Part shown: positions 12,472 through 23,012 of the stretch, piece by piece
Layout of the letters: every line of letters begins with the position of its first letter
How positions within the stretch are numbered: the stretch's first letter is position 1
Assembly (NCBI GenBank): GCA_038093975.1
Contig: JBBPTG010000008.1
Span: forward strand, 186,001 to 250,000
Length of the DNA stretch: 64,000 nt
Source: Chalciporus piperatus
Lineage: Eukaryota; Basidiomycota; Agaricomycetes; Boletales; Boletaceae
Direction: 5' to 3'
Position numbers and translations under genes: made by a program
Notes under the pieces: generated by a model
Databases searched by the model: none
Told to the model about the DNA's origin: nothing
What the model saw: only the letters and a program-made list of their open reading frames with translations

Positions 12472-12778
12472 TTGTTCGAATCTGACGAGCGAGGAGCAGG
12501 AGATGATGGCAATAAGTATGTCTAATCTCTGGCTGACAGCAAGCTTCAGACAGGACAAGACAGCGAATACAGTATGACGGCCAAGATCGATTGATTTAGT
12601 AGCGAGAGCCGAGCAGGAATCATCACCCTACACGTGTTGGATGAGCTCCAGGACGAATGACCCCTCCATTCTTGACGGATCCATCGGCGAACAAAGCAAC
12701 GCCTCAAGTTGTATAAAAACACCCGTTCTGCTTGCTCCTTGGCAGCCTTGAAGTTGAACATCTAGCAGTGCGTCCCCC
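12472..12778. promoter_or_regulatory. Divergent promoter region, FOL3 / MYND protein
   Basis: About 300 bp between two start codons pointing away from each other. A TATAAAAA-like sequence on the plus strand (about 12712-12718) lies about 65 bp upstream of the MYND start. No other element was recognised. Confidence 0.45.
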
Positions 12779-14938
12779 ATGTCTGACGCAGGGATCAAAG
12801 TCAGTCTCGTAACTCGTAACTCTGACCGCTTTCCCGAATTGCAATTGTATACTGATCACAATGGTTTGCCACCACAGAAAACCATCAAGGAGCTCGAGAG
12901 CGGCTCTACTGAGGCGGTCGCAGAATTGACGGACGTGGCTTTGAAAGCTACCTGTACTGCCGATCAATTTCGTTCGATCTCATCTGCCATTTACGGCGTT
13001 CTCGATGACGCCCATCTCCGTGTTTCAAAGAAACAAGACCACAAGGACCAGTCTACATACCCCGTGTTGCAAGCAGTATCCCTTGACTGCCTCTCGTCCA
13101 TCATCCCAAGATGGATTTCTCGCAAAGGTCACACAACTCTCCGTACTTTCACGTTGCACTGGTCTGCTCTGCATGCTTGGGTCATATACCTCAAAAACAA
13201 TTTTGTAGACCAGGAGAGCATCGACCTCGCATTTCGCATCGTCGTCAAAAGATGTATCGTTAATTTCTTAGGTCTCTGTCGCACCCATTTTCTTCGCGAC
13301 TCGTTCGAGACCATCGTCACATCACCAGGCATCATTTCTACACTGTTTTCCTTGTGGCGCATGGAGACAGAGGATCGAAGGTTCAGTTTCTGTTTGGATG
13401 ATACCTCATCTCCTCCACTCTTTGAGATACCCGCCACACTGGATTCCTGGATGTGTACATTTGCGCACGAAGAAAAGTGGAACTGGACAGAGATCTTACG
13501 CCCTTTTGATGGCGACGGTGATGCTCTAGCCGCCACAGCCTTGGATCACCTCCAGCACGATCTCGTACGCACCCCCATCAGCTATGATCTCATCATTTGG
13601 GACATCCATCTCATCACGACCCTATCCATTCACGACACGATCCGCATTCCCCTACTTAACCAGCGTTCCATCGCGATCCTCACAAATCTCGTTTCATCTC
13701 TGTTACTCGAGAAGCCTTCCAAGAAACAACGCCCTCTCGTTTCCAAATGTATATCCTACTCGTATTGGTATATCCGCGCGTACGTGGAGTCTACCGATGG
13801 CCTCCCTTGGATCATACAAGCTGTCGAAGCCGGTCTCGTGCCTGCCATGCTTTCCACGGAACCTTGGATGAAATACTTAGACTCCGGGGATGGCGAGGAC
13901 TGGGAGCCGCTGCTATTGCTTCTCGGACAGATAATCCCCAAGTACTCGATGTTTCGGTCTGTCCTTAGACTTATGATCGAATCACTAAAGGTGATCGATG
14001 CGGACAACTTACCGGCCAAGCTCAAGCAGGATGGCGAACTATTTCATCCGTGGTCTATGTTCGAAAAGGTCGTTAGGAACAGAGCGGGGCTCTATGACCT
14101 CGAAGTCAGCAATGAAACACATATAGACTCGTGCCAGAATGCGCAGGTAGGTTCTTCGCGCAGCCTGCCATTTTGCCCATCCCATACTTGTCCTCTCCCT
14201 CTAGTGCAACAAGTCTGGCCCCTCAGGAACATTCAAGCGTTGCGCAGGGTGTCTCTACGTCCACTACTGCAGCAAAGAATGCCAAACCTACGACTGGAGG
14301 AATGGAGGACATCAAAAGTACTGCCGAGATATCCAAGCTCGTCGTGCAGGTGGGTGAAAACAGTCTCATCCGAATATTACATACTAATTACCACGATAGA
14401 TGGCCTCATGTCACGTCTCTCGAGGCGCGACCTGCGTTTCATCGATCGGGTCATCGCTCACGACATTGGCTTCTTCAGAGACCGCATCGAACACGCCTCC
14501 GCGGAGATGGAGCTTAACCCAGTCGTCGTCGAGCTAGGCTACATGAGCATCCCCATGCAGATCGGCATTGGTTCCCTTGATTCTGTGTCCGCACCAGAGA
14601 CATGCCAGTGCGACGCGTCCATGACTCAAAAATGGAATCACATGGTCGACCTGGCGCAAAAGTCAACATCCAAGCGTATTCTCGTACGCGCGTTTATCCC
14701 CGCTGGCACCTCTCAGAAGGTGAAACTCCAGTGCCTGCCTCTCGGGCGGATACTTCGAGACTACGATCCCGCGGTGGATGAGGATCAAACGTTGGAGCTC
14801 GACGACACATTTGACCATCTTTACTCGTGCGCCGGGCTGTCGTTCGGTATTATAGACGAAGCTTTCCCAGAAGAGGCGATGAGGTCGCTGAACGAGAAGG
14901 CGCAACAAAAGTGCGACGATCTAGATGCTCTCGATTGA
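12779..14938 (+). CDS. MYND-type zinc finger protein, function unknown
   Basis: Three exons, 12779-14146, 14205-14349 and 14400-14938, give 683 residues. The large first exon encodes an alpha-helical, repeat-free region of about 450 residues with no recognised domain. Removing the 58-nt intron at 14147-14204 and the 50-nt intron at 14350-14399 places the zinc ligands together at residues of about 454-495: C-Q-N-A-Q-C, CAGCLYVHYC, SKEC, W-R-N-G-G-H and KYC, the MYND pattern. Without splicing, an open frame runs through the first intron and hides the finger. MYND fingers generally bind proline-containing partner peptides. The C-terminal 170 residues hold no known enzyme motif, and the SET signatures of SMYD proteins are absent. 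Many basidiomycetes carry large families of such proteins. Confidence 0.85.
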   Translation: MSDAGIKVSLVTRNSDRFPELQLYTDHNGLPPQKTIKELESGSTEAVAELTDVALKATCTADQFRSISSAIYGVLDDAHLRVSKKQDHKDQSTYPVLQAVSLDCLSSIIPRWISRKGHTTLRTFTLHWSALHAWVIYLKNNFVDQESIDLAFRIVVKRCIVNFLGLCRTHFLRDSFETIVTSPGIISTLFSLWRMETEDRRFSFCLDDTSSPPLFEIPATLDSWMCTFAHEEKWNWTEILRPFDGDGDALAATALDHLQHDLVRTPISYDLIIWDIHLITTLSIHDTIRIPLLNQRSIAILTNLVSSLLLEKPSKKQRPLVSKCISYSYWYIRAYVESTDGLPWIIQAVEAGLVPAMLSTEPWMKYLDSGDGEDWEPLLLLLGQIIPKYSMFRSVLRLMIESLKVIDADNLPAKLKQDGELFHPWSMFEKVVRNRAGLYDLEVSNETHIDSCQNAQVGSSRSLPFCPSHTCPLPLVQQVWPLRNIQALRRVSLRPLLQQRMPNLRLEEWRTSKVLPRYPSSSCRWVKTVSSEYYILITTIDGLMSRLSRRDLRFIDRVIAHDIGFFRDRIEHASAEMELNPVVVELGYMSIPMQIGIGSLDSVSAPETCQCDASMTQKWNHMVDLAQKSTSKRILVRAFIPAGTSQKVKLQCLPLGRILRDYDPAVDEDQTLELDDTFDHLYSCAGLSFGIIDEAFPEEAMRSLNEKAQQKCDDLDALD

Positions 14939-15278
14939 TCCCTCGACGGACCACAGTGCTGATCTATCCTACCAAATACGTCTTGTTTCCAAATACATAT
15001 GATACTTGGCATGCAACTCTTTAGTCTATTGCTGGATCTATAGTAGTGTACCTTAACTTCCTCAGGATGGCCATACAACGTTAACTGTACACGTTACCAG
15101 TGACGGGACTTGAGAGTAAGATCCACGAAGAGGGAAGTCCTACGTATGAAAATAGGATGTGGATGATCTTAAGGAAGTTGTACGGCAGTGCGAGGAGTGT
15201 CCGAATGATAAATCATAATAAATGCGTGGTCGTACAATAGGAAGAATGCGTTCCGAAGCGGAAAAAGGTCAACCAACA
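14939..15278. other. Convergent intergenic region, no gene seen
   Basis: Tail-to-tail spacer of 340 bp between the MYND gene and the GH16 gene. It is AT-richer than its surroundings; no repeat or RNA gene was identified. Confidence 0.45.
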
Positions 15279-17722
15279 TCAAGTACATGTGCTGGTCATC
15301 CTATTTGGCGGGTACTCGTAGTTACCTTGCGCCCAGGTCGTTATGTTTGGATTGGTATATGCATTGAGATGTCTAGAAACACTTGGTTGAGGGGATGGCA
15401 CTCAGGAGACACGAAGATCATCACTCACGCGTTGATGTACGCAGCGGTCGGATAGCCAGGAGGATCGCACGTCAATGCGTTTTGTAATCCTTCCCGTTGA
15501 TATATGCGGACGTAGTCCACATACATCGTGCTAGGGAATTGAAGGTGCATGAAATCCTGTTGCTGGAATGAAGCTAGAAACACGTTCAAGTAACTCTGAT
15601 GCGCTCGTGGAAAATGAGCTGCTTACGAGACATGCCCAGGTTGAAGATCATGTACTGCAGAGAAAAAAGATCAGTCAGACTGCGGATAGAGATGTCATAG
15701 AAACCAACCATCGGTTCCTCAGGAATTAGTCTTGCGCTGACCTCCGAGATGGGATCGGAGCCAACGGAACCCGAAGTCACTTTCCAAGTCTGGGCACTTT
15801 GACTGTACCAGGTGATGTATCCCGAAGGTCGATTATTGGGGTCCGACCAGTACTCGAACCCGTAGGTAGCGTAGTGTTGACCATTATAATTTTGACTGTC
15901 AATGTTGGTCAAGGCCGACAAAGCCTGCTGATAAACGCTGCCCTGATAAGAATTTATGTAGGTGATTGCCGTATCATTGAGTGTCGTCGAGGGAGATGCG
16001 TTGTTGAACTGGTACTGGTAGTTGTAAGGGGCAATTTGGAAACTTTGAGAGACTTGTCCTTGGAAGGTCCCCACATCTACTTGGGTTTCCAAGATATCGA
16101 TTTCAGGGACACCACGGCCACGGTAATTGCCATTACTCAAGACCGGGCCTGGGTGGTCAGAGTTCGGACACGTGCATGCAGAGAGCTTCTGGCATGGTTG
16201 GTAGCTCAGCGGGCCGCCGTTGATTCCTCCTGTGGCAGCCGCGGCAGGAGCCCCTTTATAAGTTTGGTTGGGAAGGGTTCCCAAGTCGCAGGAGTCATAA
16301 CTGAACGGCCATGTGCCTATGAACAGAATCAGGTGAACATTTCGACGGTACGAATAGCGAACGTAGACGACATACCATCTGTTGTCCCTCCATAGCCAGC
16401 GCGTCCCTAGCACATAGGTAAGATTAGATAGTTGGTCGCACAATAGAACGTACCAAATTGCCCATAGTCCATGCACCTGTGGTAGTTCAGTAAATAACGA
16501 AACATACAACGGGTGTAGGATACTCACCAGGCCAAAAGCCTGGAGCTGTGGGCGATCCTGGCATACTGATGCTAGTCTCAATGTACCCGGTTGTGAAGCA
16601 CAGCTTGTTCCATGAGGTCACCATACCTTAGCAACGAGTTCAGCACTGTACGTACCCACGCATGCGACCTACGTACCACTCATGAAGTTCAGATTATTGA
16701 TTGGTTGTTCGGTCATTGTGAGCTGGAGCTTCCCGTCTTTCGTCGTGACCGCCTTCGAACGTGGGTTCATGACCATATCCTTTCTTGGCAAAAAATCTAC
16801 ATACCTGAGGATCGTACCATTCCAGATCACCTGTGGACCTAAAAACGTGTCAATCTGAGTGTCCCATCGCCGTTGACGCTCGGTGGAGCTCACCAGTAAT
16901 GGAGGTTGGCCGCTTCCCAAAAAGGATCGTCACCTGGGTAAAAGGTGCGTCCGTTCGTGTTGAATTCATCGCTGAACACAAGTTGGTACGGATACCCATC
17001 ACTACCAGTCCGATAGTGTGCGGATGCGGGCGTGGCGGGATCAATGAGTCTTGGCAAACCGGGTAGGTCTGGTACTTGACCCGTGGAGTTGATCCCGCCG
17101 AGGTTGTATCCGGGCACCGTCGTTGGTAATGTCGCGTAGTAGTGGATGATAGGATAGCCAGCGAAGAGTGTTATCAATCCAACCACGATAACAAACAGCG
17201 CTGACACGTTGGCCCACCCTCGAGCCGAGAAGAAGGTGAAGGAGCTGTTTAGTGCTGCGTCCTGTATGGGATCGGGGTTATGGAGGGCGTCGTCTAGATC
17301 AGGATCCTTCGTATCCCACATGTACGGCGGCACCACCGAAGAGGAATTTGGTGTGACTGCAGGCATTTTCTCGCCCCCAGCCAAAGAGGAGACTTCTGAG
17401 GGCGCTGCACTAAATCGTGATGGGTTCTGAAAGGTACTATCCCGGGCCGTCGAAGGGTTGTACTGCGGGGACGGAGGGTTAAGAATGAATGAAAAAAAAT
17501 GATGAAAAAAGGACGTACAGAGTATGGGCCATAACCGCTCCCAATCGCCCCACTGGCGACACCTTGTGCGATGGCACCTCTGCCTGGTTGGAACTGACTG
17601 CTCAAAGAGGAAGCCCTGGCAGGCGGCTTGGGGGCTGACTGTGAGCCCTGCATATTCGTCGTATGAGGGCTCTGGGGCACAGCGTAGTACTCTTGCGCGC
17701 TTTGCTGTGGTCTTCGCTGCAT
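15279..17722 (-). CDS. KRE6: KRE6/SKN1-type beta-1,6-glucan synthesis protein, GH16 family
   Basis: Type II membrane protein of the secretory pathway needed for cell-wall beta-1,6-glucan. The Gln/Pro/Ser-rich cytosolic N-terminus (MQRRPQQSAQEYYAVPQ) is followed by one transmembrane helix (WANVSALFVIVVGLITLF). The luminal GH16 domain begins YPYQLVFSDEFNTNGRTF. The catalytic signature is PEIDILETQ (E-x-D-x-x-E). Further matches to the SKN1 branch are PGSPTAPGFWPGAW, GYGGTTDGTWPFSYDSCD, TCPNSDHPGP and YVDYVRIYQ. The last exon (HLNAYTNPNITTW) is recovered only if an intron opening GTGAGTGATG is removed; otherwise the frame stops at INA. The start at 17720-17722 is the first in-frame ATG after an upstream frame that opens only with GTG. 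The 5' spacer to AOS1 is short, about 160 bp. Confidence 0.9.
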
Positions 17723-17884
17723 GGAAGGTTTGGAGGGAAGAGGAGGAGCACGAGAAATGTCTGGGAGCTCCAAACGTGGATGTCCAAACTTGGACTGACA
17801 CACTGCGGTAGTGGCTCACGACATCCTCGCCGCCGTGGTGACACAAAAAAAAACAAAGTCGTCAATTTAGTCTCATCATACGCT

Positions 17885-19343
17885 CTACATATTCATCCGA
17901 CACACTGTACCACTCCCACTCGTTCCATCAAACACAAAGAAATTTGCTATGGGCGCCTCTCTCGCACCAAGTGCTTTCAGTATATCTTGGCCCAACATCC
18001 CACCAACCACTGCACACACAGCAGAGAGCTCATGCGATGCCGCCGTGGACGCAGCGCTGTAGCAACTGTATGATCATCAAGTGCTTGAATATATACCACG
18101 ACACTCACTCGATCAGCTGTGGTGGCATCATGGCCAGCACTTTTTTATTCACATCAGATGCTTCCAACAACGAATTAGCAATCGACAGAAGCTCAGGCGC
18201 TTCCTCCAAGCTATCTGGAAGCTTCCCGTTGTGAAGGTACTGATACTCCCAAATAGCTATCGTATTTGATACGTCAGTACGTTGTGGGAATCAATGTATG
18301 CCCTTATGCAACATACCCAGTATGACGTGCAAGACAGTCGGATTAAGCTCTTTCGTCTGCTTCTTCGTCAGAGAAGACCATCGATGGCGCAAGGCCATGT
18401 GCAGCGGTGAGTATACTGCACTGGCTTTCACACTGCGAGGTGCATCACTCGGAGCGGCCCGGTCGCTGTCCCCATCAATAAGGCATTAAATTAGCGAGAA
18501 GGACGAAGAGCAGAGACTCACGGAGAAATGTACTCGTGTTTGAGCAGGTCGCAAAAAATGTAACCCGACAAGCCAAAAGTTCCCCCGGCGTAGAATGGTT
18601 TCCCAAAACGCCGACAAACTTCATTGATTCGAATCTTGATTCAATGTCGGTCAGTTTTCATGAACTGACGGAAAACTGAGCATTTCTTACCAGTCCCTGG
18701 CGATCCCAGTCGGTCACACAGACCAAGTCAACAGTCATCACTAATGCATCAAGCGACTCCCGCTCTAGCAGCGTGTGAAGACTCATCGTCTGAACGGTGA
18801 CGAGCGGGTTTAGGCTTTCGATCCGAGTCTTGGCAGCTTCAACTTTCTAACAAACGTCAAATGATCAGTCCGATGAATTTCCACTGGGCAACGCGGACAA
18901 AAGAATGGCCACGGTCGGGATACCTTTTTCCCCACATCTTCATTTCGGAAAAAGAAACCTGTTCCAAGGTCCTCTTCGCTCACGTCGTCCGTGTCAACGA
19001 TGACAAGCTTTCCAATTCCAGCGAGGACAATGTTCTTGATAGCCTCGGTTGCTGTACCTCGCAACCGAACAACTAGAATGGTGGCATTTCGCATTCTTTG
19101 GCCCCCGAATGGTCACCATGAGTTAAGGTCGAGGGAGAGGCTGAGACTCACCGTTGCTGAGCTTCAAGACCCCATAGACGTATCTGGCGATCGTAGACGG
19201 CAGCTTCGTCTGCGGGTAGTCACAGGGGGTGGACAGAGACGCGTCTGGTTTGAGCATCACGATAAATGTGTTACGAACGCGTGCTTACCCTCTGTAATTT
19301 GCACGGGATTCGATTTACTACTACCTTCGAGTTCTAACGACAT
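17885..19343 (-). CDS. AOS1: SUMO-activating enzyme E1 subunit AOS1 (SAE1-like)
   Basis: ThiF/UBA-fold partner of Uba2 in the heterodimeric SUMO E1, located in the nucleus. The start is MSLELEGSSKSNPVQIT (ATG 19341-19343) and the end is TVCRMNM with TAG at 17885-17887. Family features include YDRQIRLWGLEAQQRMRNA, a glycine-loop region (RGTATEAIKNIVLAGIGKL), VIVDTDDVSEEDLGTGFF, RIESLNPLV, DLVCVTDWDRQGLIRINEVCRR, and near the end AVVGGMLGQDILKALGAREAPI, the closing segment of Aos1-like proteins. A catalytic cysteine is not expected in this subunit; it resides in Uba2. The gene is interrupted by several short introns. Together with ULP2 9 kb away, two SUMO-cycle enzymes sit in this window. Confidence 0.88.
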
Positions 19344-19742
19344 GGCAGACGTGTTAGTGGGCAGTTTCTAGACGACACGAGACGAGGCAAGACAGGGCAA
19401 GACTGAGGCGCGTCGAGTAGAGATCGTCAATTATGAAATGGCACGTGATTACAGTAAACCGAACCGAACCGATTCAATTTAATTTTTACGGCAGCGAGGG
19501 GGGCGGTGAAACATCCGCACACCCATTTGCACCCGTCCCTCTTTCTCATCAGGCACTTCTGATGGTGTACACAGGTGTACATTCCTACCCGACGGCGAGA
19601 TACATGTAATTGCTACACGGGTCCAACGGAAACCGGAAAATAAGGAATATAGATATGATAAACGGGATGATCGCAGCAATCAGGCGTACAACTTGAAGCC
19701 CACAAAGCAGACAAAGCACAATGATAGCGCGAAAAAAAAAAA
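19344..19742. promoter_or_regulatory. Intergenic region upstream of AOS1 with a CCGAA tandem motif
   Basis: About 400 bp between AOS1 and the next minus-strand gene. It contains a 16-mer of tandem ACCGA-type units at 19456-19471 that recurs exactly at 26189-26204. No gene seen. Confidence 0.45.
19456..19471. repeat. Tandem pentamer AAACCGAACCGAACCG, copy 1
   Basis: Three ACCGA-like units in a row, 113 bp upstream of the AOS1 start codon. The identical 16 bases occur at 26189-26204 upstream of the GRASP gene. It may be a shared factor-binding site or chance; no function is demonstrated. Confidence 0.5.
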
Positions 19743-22570
19743 TCAGACAATGGGTATCCCTTCAGTACTCGATGTGCCATCTCTGTCATCGTCCAGACTG
19801 TTGGTGGTAAGCCTTCGCGCACGACGATACGGGGTGGTGTCAACTCACAGATAATTCCGTTCAATTTCTGACAAGATCGACAAAAAGTCCCCTTTGATGA
19901 CGAGTGGTTCAATGGAACATATCAACAGCGAGTGGGGAGGACTTACATAGGAATGCATGAGCCCGCGCAGCAGACGCAGGGGCGGTCTCTGCCTTGCGTA
20001 CCGCATCAAGTAACGTAGATGCCACAAAGCGCACTTTGTGAACCTTGGAAAGTTTCAATAAATCATCCGAGAGAGAGAATATATAAACTGACCAGTGAAG
20101 GTCCATTGGTAGCTATTGACTGAATGGGTATACTGCCAGCAATCCTCAGTGTGAACGTAACCGCTGGAGTGGAGACAGAAATCTACCTATGAAGGATGTT
20201 TAGGAGGTCACTCGCAACAGCTTCTCGATCTTCAGCGACCTGATGGTCGTCAACATTTCCTTGCAAGGAGGCGAGAAGCTCGTCGCGATATTGCTCGATG
20301 ACAAAACGGACGAGTTGCTGGGAGCTTATCTGTCACAAACCGTAGGCCAAAAAAGAAAGTTTGGAAATTTCACCTGTGTCACGTAAAGATTTGCTTGCAT
20401 CACCAGGAACGGGTTTAACGCATTTGCGCGGGATGCCTTTGGGTTATCGAAGAAGTCTTTAACCTCCGCGAAGGTTGCCTGTCGGAAACCAGCACCGCCA
20501 TATTCAGCAGGCAAATGGTCGTGCTGGTGAGTCTGTTTCAAGCGCAACGGTTCTGGCGCATGCATAAGGGCTCCTAGAATGCGAGAATGGAGCGACTGGA
20601 CCTCCTCGAGACGTGCTGTGGCGAATTGCCCCTGGGGTGGAGATCGCTTGTCCAATCGGATGCGGACCAAGATTTCTCCGAGCAGGGCAAATAATCTGGA
20701 TATATAGTTTAATCCTGAGACGATCGCTGTCTTTCCATGTGGTTGAGGCAGATATGCGCTGGGCGTAATGCTATATTGCCATCAGGAAAGTAAATTAAGC
20801 AAATTTAATAAACAGTTTGTTAGGAGTACGCACTATTCGTCGTCAATCTCCTTCGGGAAATGAACCGTGCAGTCTTCGTCACGAAGACAGATTGGTCTCC
20901 CCAAGAGAATCGACATAGACTTATCAGCTGAATACCACAGCACCAAATGTCCGATTTGAGATCGTGCGAGGTCCAAAAAGTCATCTACATACCGCCAAAA
21001 AGTAGCCAGAAAGTCCTCCGGCGGACCTCACATTCGATGGGGTCCAGCCCCTCGTAGGAAGCTTCTTCATGCATCCGAAGCGTGACAGCGATATGAGCAG
21101 CCTCGCCGAAGGCTGCGTGTTGCGTAGCATCATGTCCCTCGCAAAAGTGGTAAATACAGTCGCTATGCAACATTTAGTCCACATCGACTGTATGAGAGTA
21201 AAAGCCTTACAAATAGCGAACCACGACATGCATAGACGTGGGAGGATCGTATGAAGCGATTGTAATGTGCCTGCTTGCTTCATAACAAGTCTGCGCAAGC
21301 TTCCGCACGACTGAACGTTCCATGGGAAGATACGACCTCGGGACCTGTACGAGGGTAGACGCGACGGTTGACATGACCAGGGCAAAGAACAAAGGATCGC
21401 GTTCTTCCCTGCGCGAATGTAGATCGGCCATGAAAGACGGCTTGTGAACACACGGAGTCAGTGGGTGAACGAAATCGAAGAAAAGTGCGATAATAAGAGA
21501 GATAGTGTCCCTGGGTGCGATGTCCTCCAACCGGTGTGGGCGGTAATAGTAGGAAAGAGGTGGGATGGCAGTCGGCGGAAAAACTGACAATGGCTGGTGG
21601 TGTTTGTAAGACCAGTCGTACGCAGAAAATGAGCCATAGGGATCTGAAGGGGAATATTGCTGAGTGTCTTCGGGCTTTGGGGGGAGGTCACGGGAACCAG
21701 TAAACGAATTAAGTGGGATGGTGTTTACGGGTGAATAGTGGGTATGGAAAGAATCGGCTGCAATAGGGTAACGGGAAGGTGGTATGATCGATGGGGCTGT
21801 TTGGGCCGGGGGCAGGGTCGGTTCGAGGTAGGAAGACTGGCCTTGTTGTGGGAGCGGAGAGGAAACGCTGGTCTGGGTCGGACTAGCGAGCGAGAGATGT
21901 GGGGAAGTTGGTGATACAGATTCTGGCGCGGTAGGGTCACGGGTATCGGATTGAGAGCTCTGGGCAGCGGTAGCTGCCGCCTCTTGTAGGCGACGTAAGT
22001 ACCTAAGGAGGGATGAATAGGGGAGACTCTACAAAGAGCTTGGCGCACAGATTGGGAGGTCCTCTCTTCTTTGGCTGGTAGTCGTAGGTGCATGGGATGC
22101 CGAGTGCTATGCAATGCTTGCATGACTGTTTCGGATCCTCGGGGTTTTCTCTAGCGCAACGGACTTTGCGAGCTCTGCATGCATCGCAACCTAGATCGAA
22201 GTAAGAAGGGCGTCAAGTCTAACCGGAAGGGGATGACGCACTCTGAGATTGCCGCCTGTTTGAATCAAAGAACGGTGTCAGCGCACGATATAACGGATGA
22301 AATGAAATGATTGACATGACAGCTACAGAACTGAGACGGTAAAGAAGGGGAGGGGATACGAAGGGTGACTGGCAGGATGAAACAAGGATGACTATGGTGG
22401 GGATGGGTGGAAGGGGACGGGGGATGAAGTTGCGCGGAGAAACATCGGTATATATCGCTAACGTACTTTCTCTTGCACTTGCTGTTTTCGGCAAGGGGTT
22501 CCTTTGGGCTGGGATCGTCCGAAGGCGGAGATCCAGAATTAGCTGGCTTTTTTGTCCCTGAGACAGGCAT
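19743..22570 (-). CDS. Zn2Cys6 fungal transcription factor with fungal-specific regulatory domain
   Basis: Nuclear DNA-binding regulator. The start is MPVSGTKKPANS (ATG 22568-22570). The binuclear zinc cluster is CDACRARKVRC, then after an 11-residue loop CKHCIALGIPC, so the spacing is C-x2-C-x6-C-x11-C-x2-C-x6-C. A basic linker (QPKKRGPP) and a long Ser/Pro/Gln-rich region follow. The middle homology region starts near PRDTISLIIALFFDFVHPLTPCVHKPSF and continues through ECEVRRRTFWLLFGG and DKSMSILLGRPICLRDEDC, matching the Fungal_trans domain. The last exons, joined by GTAAGT and GTGAGT introns, give a C-terminus ending STEGIPIV with TGA at 19743-19745; a retained intron would stop earlier at 19909. 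The loop between Cys3 and Cys4 is longer than the usual six residues. Target genes cannot be inferred. Confidence 0.85.
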
Positions 22571-23012
22571 GGTATGAGGCGAAGGAGGGGAGACGAGTGT
22601 GCTTGAATGTGGGGGTGGGGAAGGGATGGGGATTTGTATGCGCTGTCAAGGGGAGTGAAATATGACAGGATGTTTGTTGTTTGATCGGTTCGGGGGCTAT
22701 GAATGTTCGGTACTCAGTATGGATGTCTAGACGTGTACTTAAAGGGCTGGTACCTGCTGGTTGCCTGCTGGTACTCGAGGGGAATATCCACATGGACATT
22801 TCCCAACGGCTCGGATGTTGTCTTGTCAGATCATGAGAACCGTTGATCAGTGAACCGTCGGTCAAACCACGGCTTTAGTCACACTCCCCCGCCCGTTCAG
22901 GAAAGCTCTCGACGTCGAGTCCTCGGATCCTACGTTAGCTACTCTGCGTGTCCGGCTTTCTCATCTCTCAATCTGCCTCACGTATTACTAGCAAGTGATT
23001 AATTCTAATTAT
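22571..23012. promoter_or_regulatory. Intergenic region upstream of the Zn2Cys6 regulator
   Basis: 440 bp between the regulator start and the stop of the PPR-like gene on the same strand. No gene or repeat recognised. Confidence 0.4.

Noticed and set aside
15799..16395. 198-codon open frame on the plus strand
   Set aside because: It is antisense to the KRE6-type GH16 coding exons, whose family motifs are unmistakable on the minus strand. The plus frame resembles nothing.
17602..17865. Alternative upstream start for the GH16 gene at ATG 17822-17824
   Set aside because: It is followed at once by TGA, and introns from GTGAGC do not restore the correct frame, so ATG 17720-17722 was kept.
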